Made by a program: the position numbers and the translations under genes. A DNA stretch of 64,000 bases from Paenibacillus shirakamiensis (GTDB taxonomy: Bacteria; Bacillota; Bacilli; Paenibacillales; Paenibacillaceae): assembly GCF_017874255.1 (NCBI RefSeq), contig NZ_JAGGLD010000001.1, positions 992,001-1,056,000 on the forward strand. Reading direction: 5' to 3'. Positions 1 through 8,008 of the stretch are shown piece by piece. The first letter of the stretch is position 1. Each line of letters begins with the position of its first letter. A model generated the notes under the pieces. It saw only the letters and a list, made by a program, of their open reading frames with translations, made no database searches and had not been told where the DNA came from.

Positions 1-2
1 AT

Positions 3-248
3 ATCACAGGCCAGAATCCCGATAAAATCACAAGAATTGGTAGTTGGCGCATACCTGGATCTAAAATATACAGCGGAACGCCGGGTCATGAAATTCAAAT
101 GAACTTTAATCCCGACCACCGAGGGAGAATGTTCCATGCCACATACTTTCTGAAATCCGCTTGGACAGATGCGAACGAAGTCTTTCATACCAACGCTGAA
201 GATTTAATCTCCAAGATTCATGAACTTTATCCGGGGAAAGTACGTTGA
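3..248 (+). CDS. C-terminal fragment of an unrecognised protein, cut by the window edge
   Basis: An open frame runs from the window edge to TGA at 246-248 and gives about 81 residues. It includes the segments IGSWRIPGSKIYSG, MNFNPDHRGRMFHATYF and DLISKIHELYPGK. The residue mix looks like real coding sequence, and a terminator follows at 430-463. I do not recognise the family. A C-terminal domain of a larger secreted or toxin-like protein is possible, but nothing visible proves it. The start lies outside the window. Confidence 0.55.
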   Translation: MTGQNPDKITRIGSWRIPGSKIYSGTPGHEIQMNFNPDHRGRMFHATYFLKSAWTDANEVFHTNAEDLISKIHELYPGKVR

Positions 249-429
249 AAGTATTTTAATGTCTCTTAATAGTCTTTTGATTTATTTTAATATTTTTAAT
301 ATCAAGTAACGTTGGGTTATTATGCAATTTTACGAGAAGAGTGGGAACGAACAGTAGGATTGCAGACGCAAAAATGAACAATTGCTACCTTAATAAATTA
401 CAATGGTGTAGTTATTCTACACAAAAATT

Positions 430-463
430 AACCCCTGAGAGCAAAACAATCAGGGGTTTTTAG
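430..463. terminator. Bidirectional intrinsic terminator
   Basis: AACCCCTGA (430-438) pairs exactly with TCAGGGGTT (450-458). A T-run follows on the + strand and an A-rich flank gives a T-run on the - strand. It separates the partial gene at the left edge from the convergent stalk-domain gene. Confidence 0.75.
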
Positions 464-482
464 AATTAAAATATCATCTAAG

Positions 483-1160
483 TTATTTTTTCTGAAATGG
501 TTCTATTCCAATGGTGATGCCTGTATCGCCAAGGTTTTTCATTTTAATATTGGTGATCAGCCAATTTTCCTCAGCCTCATTTGTAAATTTCTTCACCGTA
601 ACTACTGCTGAACCTCTGCCTTTCCAATTCGAAGAAGCAAGACCATACTCAAATGAATATTGTATTGTAGTCTTATTCAGTGGTTTTGTTTTGAGATGGT
701 CTACAGATGTCATATGTGGACTAGAGCCACCCGTAACCCAGTAAAAATCTTCGAATTTCTTCTTAGTTGAGGCACGCAGTTCAGGAGAGAACACAGCATA
801 TTGTAATGCACCGTTTCGAGTCTGAATCCCTTCTACCCAAGTATCCAAAGCTTCTTTGGCTGTAGTTGGCAGAAGTCCCGATTCCAAACGGCTAATTTGG
901 ATCGCCTGCTCAGCAGAGTCCGGTAGGGTTACGCGCACTTCATTCTTTTTCGTGTCATAGACCGCTTTGCCTTTGAATTCTTCTGCTAGACGGTCAATGG
1001 GCACGTACACCTTACCATTTTTGACTTGAATGTCCAGTGCACTTGTATCGTAACTCCTTCCATTCACGAACAAATTCAATTTCGATCCTGCATAAGCAGA
1101 GCCTACTGCGATCATTGCTCCAACTGAAGCACAGACTAAAATTTTGGTTAAGGATTTCAT
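483..1160 (-). CDS. Secreted stalk-domain protein (copper amine oxidase N-terminal-like domain)
   Basis: This 225-residue protein has a Sec signal peptide (residues 1-24, ending SAYA). A short domain of about 60 residues follows, with LNLFVNGRSYD and the KNGKVYVPIDRLAEEF segment typical of the 'copper amine oxidase N-terminal' or stalk domain. That domain is abundant in Paenibacillus surface proteins and is not itself an enzyme. The C-terminal 120 residues (WVEGIQTRNGALQYAVF onward) look like an NTF2-like fold but were not assigned. A GAGGTG ribosome site lies about 8 nt before the ATG. Expected location is outside the membrane; specific function unknown. Confidence 0.75.
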   Translation of the reverse strand: MKSLTKILVCASVGAMIAVGSAYAGSKLNLFVNGRSYDTSALDIQVKNGKVYVPIDRLAEEFKGKAVYDTKKNEVRVTLPDSAEQAIQISRLESGLLPTTAKEALDTWVEGIQTRNGALQYAVFSPELRASTKKKFEDFYWVTGGSSPHMTSVDHLKTKPLNKTTIQYSFEYGLASSNWKGRGSAVVTVKKFTNEAEENWLITNIKMKNLGDTGITIGIEPFQKK

Positions 1161-1310
1161 TTTTCATTTCACCTCATTTTCATATACATATAAGGATAAA
1201 CAATTGAATTCCAAAGAAAGTTTGATCGAAGCCATACATATTGAAATAGCGGAAAAACAGTACCTATTTGCTCCTATTCAAGCAGGTCAACATACCCTAT
1301 AGTCAATGAA

Positions 1311-3155
1311 TTAATTCGTATCTGCACAAAGAAGGGGATTCGGAATATCTACATAAAGGGGTGTTTCTCCACGCTGATGAAAGCGGCTAATTAGATTAGC
1401 CTTTGCAGGGAGGGTAACCGTTGTTAGCAGATCCTGAATGACATCAATCATCTGGTTCGAATGCAGTCCCTTTGATGTATTGGCTACTAAAGTATTTCTG
1501 ACGACACCCCAGAAGGGCTGTTCCTGTTGCCCCGTATACAAGGCAAGCCGCTGTATGAGATGACTGAGATGATTCACAAAAAAATAGTACTTTAATCGAT
1601 ATCGTGCTTCCTCCTCTGTGTAAAGGACTGGACTATCTTCTTTAATTACAGTACCTACCCATCCTTGCTCTTCTGCACACGTTCTATTGACACTGATTCC
1701 CTCCAAATCTCTAATCACAAACGTATGTGGCCGTCCGTCCTTCATAGTAATCATCGAGTTCTGTACATGAGCTTCCAGACTTATGCCGTAATCTGCATAC
1801 AACTTCAAAATGGGCATCATGGATAATTCTAAGTATTCCCGAAGCCATGCGAACCAATCTGGATGTGTCCATGCTTGTTCTGTTCCTTCAACTGAGGAGG
1901 AGCTATCACGCACAGCTCGAAATAAAAGCGGCTCACGTTCCCCCGGAAGAACTTCCAGTAGTGAGGCGATGACATAGGGAGCATTGTTCAGTGAAAGGCA
2001 GGAATCTGGAGCTTCTCTCAAGATCATGGAGAATCCAGCGGATACAGTATTTTGTACAGATGAGCTAGCCCCGGGTAAATGCACAGTGCGACATCCTTTT
2101 TCTAATAGAATGTGGAAGAACTCCGTACTCCCGCTTTCCCAAGCAGTCTGCACAATTCTTGAAGCATCCAGTGTACGTAGCAACTGGTCCATACTGTTCT
2201 CGCGAATGAAATTCGTAATCCGTATGTGAAGGGAGAGCTTATAAAAACAATTGTCCTGTGGATTCCAGACTGTGCGCACAGAGGAAGTAGGGTAGACTAA
2301 AGGTCCGGTTGAGCCCAGATCAATTATTAGCTTTTGCTGCAATAAGTCGCGTACAGATTCAAGCGTAACGAGGTAAGCGGCCTGCCATGGGTGACAAGGA
2401 ATAAGAACATAATGGTGATATTCTTCAGGGAGCAATGAACGAACATCAAGCATTTCTACAGGAATCCATGGCGCAGCACTTCCCCTGTTGCCAGAATCGA
2501 GCCAGTCTTCAGAGACATATTCAGGAGAGACCGCAAAACAACTAAGAGGGAAGGCCACCCCAAGTTCCGGGGAATAAGCGGCGGAATCCGAAGCGCTGAA
2601 TCCTTCAAGACTTTTCGGTGTGGGGTGAAAGGGGTGGCCGCAGAGCAATAGTTGTTCCACATATCGAAAGTCTAAAGGACAGGAGGAGCTTTCGCGTACA
2701 GCATGTTCAAGATAAGTCGACATATGATCCAAGCTGTTAAAGACCATATGCTCAAACTGTACTCTTTTTAATTCTCTGAGATTTGCATTAGGTTCAAGAA
2801 GTGAAACTTCATCTAGTAACATCGTTACAATTTGTTCAAAAGTGAGAAGATAAATTTCCCCTTCATCATTCTTATCATCTCTGGTATAGAATTGTTCACC
2901 ATAGGTGTGATGCCCCGTTATAGAACGGTGAAGCAGGCTCCCATAAATGGTGCGATTCGCATCTGGTAACGAAATAGCTGCTGTCAATCCGGAACCAGAC
3001 GAATCGGGATAGTAAGGATCAAATTGCCCTGTCTCTCGTAGATAAGCATTGAACAAACGGTTTAACATCTCTTGCTGAGCACGCTCTGACTGAAGGAGGG
3101 AAGTGTAGGAAAAAATCTGCCCTGACTGTGCACATGTAGACTTATGTGAATACAT
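1311..3155 (-). CDS. IucA/IucC-family NIS siderophore synthetase (SbnC-like position)
   Basis: This is an ATP-dependent, NRPS-independent siderophore synthetase that adenylates a carboxylate and condenses it with an amine. Numbered from the upstream ATG at 3164, family motifs are GHPFHPTPK (176-184), HPWQ (258-261), SSVRTVW (294-300), KLSLHIRITN (309-318), EAHVQN (464-469) and RDLEG (485-489). The C-terminal tail GETPLYVDIPNPL is also typical. The ATG at 3155 is preferred because GAAAGGA ends 8 nt before it, while the ATG at 3164 overlaps that site. The gene lies 23 nt after the exporter gene, on the same transcript. In the staphyloferrin B scheme it would be the type B/SbnC partner, but the subtype is inferred from layout only. 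It is more diverged from the two tandem synthetases at 8-11.7 kb than they are from each other. Confidence 0.93.
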   Translation of the reverse strand: MYSHKSTCAQSGQIFSYTSLLQSERAQQEMLNRLFNAYLRETGQFDPYYPDSSGSGLTAAISLPDANRTIYGSLLHRSITGHHTYGEQFYTRDDKNDEGEIYLLTFEQIVTMLLDEVSLLEPNANLRELKRVQFEHMVFNSLDHMSTYLEHAVRESSSCPLDFRYVEQLLLCGHPFHPTPKSLEGFSASDSAAYSPELGVAFPLSCFAVSPEYVSEDWLDSGNRGSAAPWIPVEMLDVRSLLPEEYHHYVLIPCHPWQAAYLVTLESVRDLLQQKLIIDLGSTGPLVYPTSSVRTVWNPQDNCFYKLSLHIRITNFIRENSMDQLLRTLDASRIVQTAWESGSTEFFHILLEKGCRTVHLPGASSSVQNTVSAGFSMILREAPDSCLSLNNAPYVIASLLEVLPGEREPLLFRAVRDSSSSVEGTEQAWTHPDWFAWLREYLELSMMPILKLYADYGISLEAHVQNSMITMKDGRPHTFVIRDLEGISVNRTCAEEQGWVGTVIKEDSPVLYTEEEARYRLKYYFFVNHLSHLIQRLALYTGQQEQPFWGVVRNTLVANTSKGLHSNQMIDVIQDLLTTVTLPAKANLISRFHQRGETPLYVDIPNPLLCADTN

Positions 3156-3178
3156 CCGAATCATCCTTTCTCAACGTA

Positions 3179-4456
3179 TTATGAATACGGCTGTTGAACA
3201 GAAACAGGGGGGACTTCTTCTACAGCAGGGCGACAAATCCATAGGGATATGGCTAGCATTACAGCACCCATAATTATAAATACAGCACGGGTACCGAAGA
3301 TTCCGCCTATCCAGACCCCTAGGGAGGGGCCCGTTAACTGTCCTATCATTAGCAGACTATTCGTGGCCCCTATTCGAACACCCCGATCTTGATCGGTAGA
3401 GCATCGTAATACATTTAGCATTACGGTTTGCAATAGAGCACTGAAGAAAAATCCTTGAAGAAAACGGATGACAATTAGGCCAATAACACTGATCGGAAGC
3501 GAATGAGCTAGCAGGCATAAACCGCATAACAGTCCAGCTAACCGCAGATTGCGTTCGGGATTAGTTCTGTCATTTCTTTTGCCCCACCAAGAAGATCCGA
3601 CAAATTCCCCAAGAGAGGACATGGCTAGGAGGAGACCTATCACAAGAACGGCGGATGGGGATGAAGGAATACCTTCTCTGATTAAGGGAGTGAACATGGT
3701 AAATGTGGCAAAATCAACTAACTTAAAAAAAATACCTGCAACAACTAATCGCCGGGTTAGCGAATGAGAAAGGAGAAATAGAAACGTCTGAAATATACCG
3801 TTTTTTCGTTGTAGTTCATTTCGGCCTTGCCTTCTAGACCATGAGTTAGTCTGAAGAGAAACCTTTATATCCGAAGCTTTTTCCCCTCCGCTAAGTAGTG
3901 ATGCAGCAAGAATAGCAAAGCTCAGCGTCAGCGAAGCGGTAACGAATAATAAGCTTCGGCTGCCCCAAGTATTCACACAAGCACTCCCTAAAAGGGGACC
4001 TAAGAGCAGCCCCGCAGCCGATGCTTTTTCTAAGTGTCCCAAAGCAGTTCCTTGATGCTTGTTAGGTGCATGTGTTCCTACAAAAGCGCTGCTTGCATCG
4101 GAAATACCACCGAAAGCACCCTGACACAATCGGAACAGCACGAATTGAAGGGGAGTCTGCGCCAGACCCATTAAAGCCATGCTGACCGCGAGTCCAGTGA
4201 GGGCTCTTACAACCATCCATTTTCGGCTCCATCGATCCCCGAGTTTACCCCAAATCGGGGTCAATAGTGCATAAGACAAAGCCGGTGCCGATACAGATAA
4301 GCCAGTCCACATAAGGACTTCTTTTGCAGATCCCGCATGTAGATGTTCCATGTAGTAGGGGATAAAAGGGCTAATACCTGTTAGACCTGCGCTGGATAAA
4401 AAACGCCCTCCCCAAAGGATGCGTACGCTCTGTTTCCATGCCACTTGCGGCATCAT
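3179..4456 (-). CDS. MFS exporter of the siderophore cluster (SbnD-like)
   Basis: This is a major facilitator protein of about 425 residues with 12 hydrophobic segments. It has the loop 2-3 signature (GKLGDRWSRKW) and the duplicated SSWWGKRNDR loop midway. Its place beside three siderophore synthetases implies siderophore export, the role of SbnD in Staphylococcus. The start is set at ATG 4456 (or 4453), since GGAGG lies at 4473-4469. A longer form beginning at 4516 would place the Fur operator inside the coding region. It is the first gene of the leftward Fur-controlled arm and probably polytopic in the membrane. Confidence 0.88.
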   Translation of the reverse strand: MMPQVAWKQSVRILWGGRFLSSAGLTGISPFIPYYMEHLHAGSAKEVLMWTGLSVSAPALSYALLTPIWGKLGDRWSRKWMVVRALTGLAVSMALMGLAQTPLQFVLFRLCQGAFGGISDASSAFVGTHAPNKHQGTALGHLEKASAAGLLLGPLLGSACVNTWGSRSLLFVTASLTLSFAILAASLLSGGEKASDIKVSLQTNSWSRRQGRNELQRKNGIFQTFLFLLSHSLTRRLVVAGIFFKLVDFATFTMFTPLIREGIPSSPSAVLVIGLLLAMSSLGEFVGSSWWGKRNDRTNPERNLRLAGLLCGLCLLAHSLPISVIGLIVIRFLQGFFFSALLQTVMLNVLRCSTDQDRGVRIGATNSLLMIGQLTGPSLGVWIGGIFGTRAVFIIMGAVMLAISLWICRPAVEEVPPVSVQQPYS

Positions 4457-4506
4457 CAGTTCACTTTGCCTCCTTCTTATTTGGTAAACATGTCCAATTG
4501 GTGAAC

Positions 4507-4535
4507 AGGTTATCAAGAATGATTCTCATTGTCAA
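4507..4535 (-). promoter_or_regulatory. Fur-controlled promoter of the exporter/synthetase arm
   Basis: On the minus strand TTGACA lies at 4535-4530, and a weak -10 (GATAAC, 4513-4508) follows after 16 nt. Between them is GACAATGAGAATCATTCTT (4533-4515), which matches the classical 19-bp Fur box at 15 positions. Fe-Fur binding here would occlude polymerase directly. The promoter elements and operator are read from sequence; regulation is inferred. Confidence 0.75.
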
Positions 4536-4572
4536 CGAAATTATTTTTTCCATAAAATTACTAAAAAAGATA

Positions 4573-4601
4573 TTGACAGCGCAAAAAAGGACCTACATAA
4601 T
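4573..4601 (+). promoter_or_regulatory. Sigma-A promoter of the sbnA-like operon
   Basis: TTGACA (4573-4578), a 17-nt spacer and CATAAT (4596-4601) match the vegetative consensus at 11 of 12 positions. The start of transcription would fall near 4608, just upstream of the Fur box at 4621-4639. Confidence 0.75.
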
Positions 4602-4620
4602 AAGCCCTGTGTCCATTGAT

Positions 4621-4639
4621 GAAAATGATAATCATTATC
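4621..4639 (+). promoter_or_regulatory. Fur box, near consensus
   Basis: GAAAATGATAATCATTATC differs from the classical 19-bp Fur consensus at one position. It sits just downstream of the predicted transcription start of the rightward biosynthetic operon, so iron-loaded Fur should block initiation or early elongation. Confidence 0.88.
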
Positions 4640-4684
4640 AATTAATTCTTTTTTGGATACCAAATTTGTTTGGAAAGCTGGGTG

Positions 4685-5689
4685 ATGCACATGGAACAAC
4701 GTAGCTTGAACATCAAAGATCGATCTCACAACATCGCTAATTCTATTGTCGATTGTATCGGTCAGACGCCGTTGGTTCGCTTGAACTCCCTGTTTAGTTC
4801 TTCAGAAGCTTCTGTCTATGCCAAGCTGGAAATGATGAACCCTGGTGGGAGTATGAAAGACAGGCCCGCTCGCTACATTATCGAGCAAGGTCTGCGAGAC
4901 GGAACGATTAAGCCTAATAGCCATCTCATTGAAAGCACCTCGGGAAATTTAGGCATCGGTCTGGCGCTTGCTGCTAAGAAATACGGACTAAAATTCACTT
5001 GTGTGGTTGATCCCAAAATTACTTCCATGAATCTCAAGATCATTACCTGCCTTGGAGCTCATATTGATATGGTAAAGGACCCCGACGAACATGGGAGTTA
5101 TTTGCAGTCTCGTATTCGTAGAGTTCAGGAACTAGTCCTTCATGATCCAAATGGATATTGGATTAATCAGTATGCAAATCCACTGAATTGGCAAGCACAT
5201 TATCATGGAGCAGGCCAAGAAATTGTAGATCAGATGGATGGACAGATTGATGTGTTAGTATGCGCAGTCAGCACAACCGGGAGCATTCTCGGCATTTCCC
5301 GAAGAGTAAAGGAAGCCTATCCCCATACAAGAATCGTAGCCGTTGATGCGGTAGGCTCAATTATATTCGGCACCCCTTCTCAGATCAGGGAGTTACCGGG
5401 GATTGGAGCAAATCGTGTACCGGAGTTATTTAGTCCTCATGAAATTGATCAGGTCATACATGTCAATGATCGTGAGTCGGTTCAGGGTTGCCAAAAGCTA
5501 TTGGAGCGAGAAGGGATTTTTGCAGGCGGATCATCTGGATCTCTAGTGGCTGCATTAGAGAAGCTTGTCCCTACTTTGCCCGCTTCGTCTAATGTAGTCA
5601 CGGTGTTTGCAGACCGAGGAGAACGTTATCTTGACAGCGTATATGATGACCGCTGGGTGGATCAATTACCGCAAAGCTACAATGTATAA
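4685..5689 (+). CDS. sbnA: SbnA-like N-(2-amino-2-carboxyethyl)-L-glutamate synthase
   Basis: This is a PLP enzyme of the cysteine synthase fold, 334 residues. SbnA condenses O-phospho-L-serine with L-glutamate to give ACEGA, the first step to L-2,3-diaminopropionate. Seen here are the PLP lysine in GGSMKDRPAR (Lys58), the substrate loop STSGN (84-88), a glycine-rich phosphate loop (STTGSILG) and the C-terminal GIFAGGSSGSLVAA. The next gene is SbnB-like, which supports SbnA over housekeeping cysteine synthase. ATG 4685 follows GGAAAG by 7 nt; ATG 4691 is an alternative, and the upstream TTG at 4670 lacks a site. It leads the Fur-controlled rightward operon. Confidence 0.9.
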   Translation: MHMEQRSLNIKDRSHNIANSIVDCIGQTPLVRLNSLFSSSEASVYAKLEMMNPGGSMKDRPARYIIEQGLRDGTIKPNSHLIESTSGNLGIGLALAAKKYGLKFTCVVDPKITSMNLKIITCLGAHIDMVKDPDEHGSYLQSRIRRVQELVLHDPNGYWINQYANPLNWQAHYHGAGQEIVDQMDGQIDVLVCAVSTTGSILGISRRVKEAYPHTRIVAVDAVGSIIFGTPSQIRELPGIGANRVPELFSPHEIDQVIHVNDRESVQGCQKLLEREGIFAGGSSGSLVAALEKLVPTLPASSNVVTVFADRGERYLDSVYDDRWVDQLPQSYNV

Positions 5690-5725
5690 AGTAAAGATAT
5701 AAGATTAGCAAAGGAGAGATCGTTG

Positions 5726-6745
5726 ATGGGTGCAACTCAGGAGAACAGTCTTTTGTATTTGAGCAAACAGGATATTGTAGATCTGGGAGGTTTACGTTCT
5801 GATCCTTATGTGAAAGCCGTAACACTTGCACTAAAGCTTCATGCGAAGCAAGATATTGTGCAACCTTTAAAGCCTTATCTTCGTGTCGACCCGAAGAATG
5901 GACATATTGCAGATCGAATCATTGCCATGCCTGCATATGTAGGGGGGGATCTATGTATTAGCGGCTTGAAATGGATTGGCAGCAAACACGATAATCCGGC
6001 TAAGCGCAACAAAGAACGTGCAAGTGCTCTGATTATTTTAAATGATCCGGAGAGCAATTATCCGATAGCAGTGATGGAAGGCAGCATTATTAGCGGTATG
6101 CGAACTGCTGCAGTCACTAGTATTGGGGCGAGGTATCTAGCTAGAAAAGCATTCCAATCTGTGAGTGTCATCGGATGCGGTGTCATTGCAAAAATGCAAA
6201 TCATTTCACTACTAGAGCAGTTCGATTCTATACGAATGATTCACTTGTATGATTTGAATCGAGAAACAGCGATACAGCTTGCTAATGAGCTGAAATCATT
6301 TGTCGATCAAGTGGAGGTTCGGGTAGCACAATCTTCTGAAGAGGCCGTACGTCATACCGAAGTATTAATTACAGCTACAGTAGCTTCTTCCCCACATATT
6401 CCTTACGAATGGTTGGCAAAAGGAACTTTTGTAAGCAATATTTCCATCATGGATTTGCATAAGGATGTCTTCACACGTGCAGATAAAGTGATTGTAGATG
6501 ACTGGGACCAGTCCAATCGGGAGAAAAAAATTATCCATCAGCTTGTACTAGAAGGGAAATTCTCTCGTGCACAGCTTCACGCGGAGCTTGGAGAAATTTT
6601 AATGGGAATGAAGCCAGGCCGTGAACATGAGGATGAGATTATTGTACTGAATCCGATGGGAATGGCTATCGAAGATATTGCCTGTGCCGCAGAAATCTAC
6701 TCAAGAGCTGTGGAGCAAGAGAAAGGTACGCGCTTATGTCTGTAA
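5726..6745 (+). CDS. sbnB: SbnB-like ACEGA dehydrogenase (ornithine cyclodeaminase family)
   Basis: This NAD-dependent enzyme (339 residues) oxidatively hydrolyses ACEGA to L-2,3-diaminopropionate and 2-oxoglutarate. The 2-oxoglutarate is a second building block of staphyloferrin B. Family signs are SGLKWIGSKHDNP, the MEGSIISGMRTAA segment and a Rossmann motif (SVIGCGVIAKMQ). ATG 5726 is 7 nt after AAGGAGAG; a TTG just before it lacks the right spacing. It follows the sbnA-like gene by 36 nt and overlaps the next gene by 10 nt, so the three are one transcript. Confidence 0.9.
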   Translation: MGATQENSLLYLSKQDIVDLGGLRSDPYVKAVTLALKLHAKQDIVQPLKPYLRVDPKNGHIADRIIAMPAYVGGDLCISGLKWIGSKHDNPAKRNKERASALIILNDPESNYPIAVMEGSIISGMRTAAVTSIGARYLARKAFQSVSVIGCGVIAKMQIISLLEQFDSIRMIHLYDLNRETAIQLANELKSFVDQVEVRVAQSSEEAVRHTEVLITATVASSPHIPYEWLAKGTFVSNISIMDLHKDVFTRADKVIVDDWDQSNREKKIIHQLVLEGKFSRAQLHAELGEILMGMKPGREHEDEIIVLNPMGMAIEDIACAAEIYSRAVEQEKGTRLCL

Positions 6746-7959
6746 CTAATGTGGCAGGGCATAAGTTGGAAGCCGCAAGCGTTCGGACTACGATTCAGGA
6801 AATGAAGACCACACAACACGCACCGATCTGTGCCTACATCTATGACTTACAGGCTCTGACTTCACATGTTCGACAATGCGTACAATCTCTACCTGAGCAG
6901 AGTAAGTTATTTTATGCGATCAAAGCGAATTCAGACGAAACTATTCTAAGAACGCTGGCCCCTCTGGTGCATGGATTTGAGGTGGCATCGTTAGGTGAGA
7001 TTATCAAAGTAAGAGCAATCTCTAAAGAGATTCCTATTCTGTTCGGCGGACCAGGCAAGACAGAAGCGGAACTGCAAGGTGCTCTAGAATATGGCGTACA
7101 GCTTATTCATGTGGAAAGTATACACGAGCTGAACAAATTAAATGATCTAGCTAGCCATAAAGGAATTCTCGTTCCCGTCCTTCTTCGAGTGAATCTGAAA
7201 GGACCTTTACCTCAGGCTACACTTAGCATGGGAGGTCGCCCCACTCAATTTGGTATAGACGAATCCTTGCTTCCACAAGTCATGGAGCGTATTAGGGATT
7301 TTCCTCATATTGAAGTTCAAGGTTTCCATTTCCACTCGTTATCGAATCATCTTGATGCTTCACAGCACGTGAAGCTGGTTCAGTATTATTGCCGCATTGC
7401 CCAGCAATGGTCGGAGCAGTATGGCATTCCCTTGCGATATGTGAACGCTGGAGGCGGTATAGGTGTGAATTATGCTCATCTCGAAGATCAATTTGATTGG
7501 TTCACATTTGTACGTGAACTTGGTGTGTTATTGGAGAGTGAACTTGAGTCATCTACGACGCTTTTATTTGAATGCGGTCGTTATCTCACCTCTTCAAGCG
7601 GCTATTATGCCACAGAAGTACTGGATATCAAATCAAATCATGCTACGAATTATGCCATTGTACGAGGGGGAACACATCACTTCCGTCTCCCAGTCTCATG
7701 GCAGCATAGTCATCCTTTCGAAGTGATCGAAGTTGAAGTTTGGCCTTATTCCTATGAGCGTCCTCAAGTCATCGATTCTGCGATTACCATAGCGGGTCAG
7801 CTCTGCACGCCCAAAGATATTTTAGCTAAGGATGTTGTATTACCCAGCTTGCGAGTAGGGGATGTTTTACTTTTTCAATACGCAGGGGCTTACGGTTGGG
7901 CGATTTCTCATCATGATTTTTTAAGCCATCCTCATCCGCAGCATATCTATTTGAATTAA
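6736..7959 (+). CDS. sbnH: SbnH-like PLP decarboxylase
   Basis: This is a fold-type III PLP decarboxylase of the ornithine/diaminopimelate decarboxylase family, 407 residues. SbnH decarboxylates citryl-diaminopropionate to citryl-ethylenediamine during staphyloferrin B assembly. The Schiff-base lysine is in FYAIKANSD (Lys63). A glycine-rich phosphate site (NAGGGIGVN), FECGRYLTSSSGYY and the late CTPKD motif follow. GAAAGG lies about 10 nt before the ATG, inside the end of the sbnB-like gene. Primary-metabolism diaminopimelate decarboxylase is unlikely given the neighbours. Confidence 0.88.
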   Translation: MSVTNVAGHKLEAASVRTTIQEMKTTQHAPICAYIYDLQALTSHVRQCVQSLPEQSKLFYAIKANSDETILRTLAPLVHGFEVASLGEIIKVRAISKEIPILFGGPGKTEAELQGALEYGVQLIHVESIHELNKLNDLASHKGILVPVLLRVNLKGPLPQATLSMGGRPTQFGIDESLLPQVMERIRDFPHIEVQGFHFHSLSNHLDASQHVKLVQYYCRIAQQWSEQYGIPLRYVNAGGGIGVNYAHLEDQFDWFTFVRELGVLLESELESSTTLLFECGRYLTSSSGYYATEVLDIKSNHATNYAIVRGGTHHFRLPVSWQHSHPFEVIEVEVWPYSYERPQVIDSAITIAGQLCTPKDILAKDVVLPSLRVGDVLLFQYAGAYGWAISHHDFLSHPHPQHIYLN

Positions 7960-8008
7960 AGAATTACAATTAGAACTTAAGAATTGCAATGATTATTGGA
8001 GGTGTGTA

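Noticed and set aside
1204-1302. 32-codon ORF with TTG start and AAGGA site, faintly Spo0E-like at its N-terminus
   Set aside because: Too short, stops before the family signature could appear, and lies between convergent-free spacers. Could be a remnant, but similarity is too weak to annotate.
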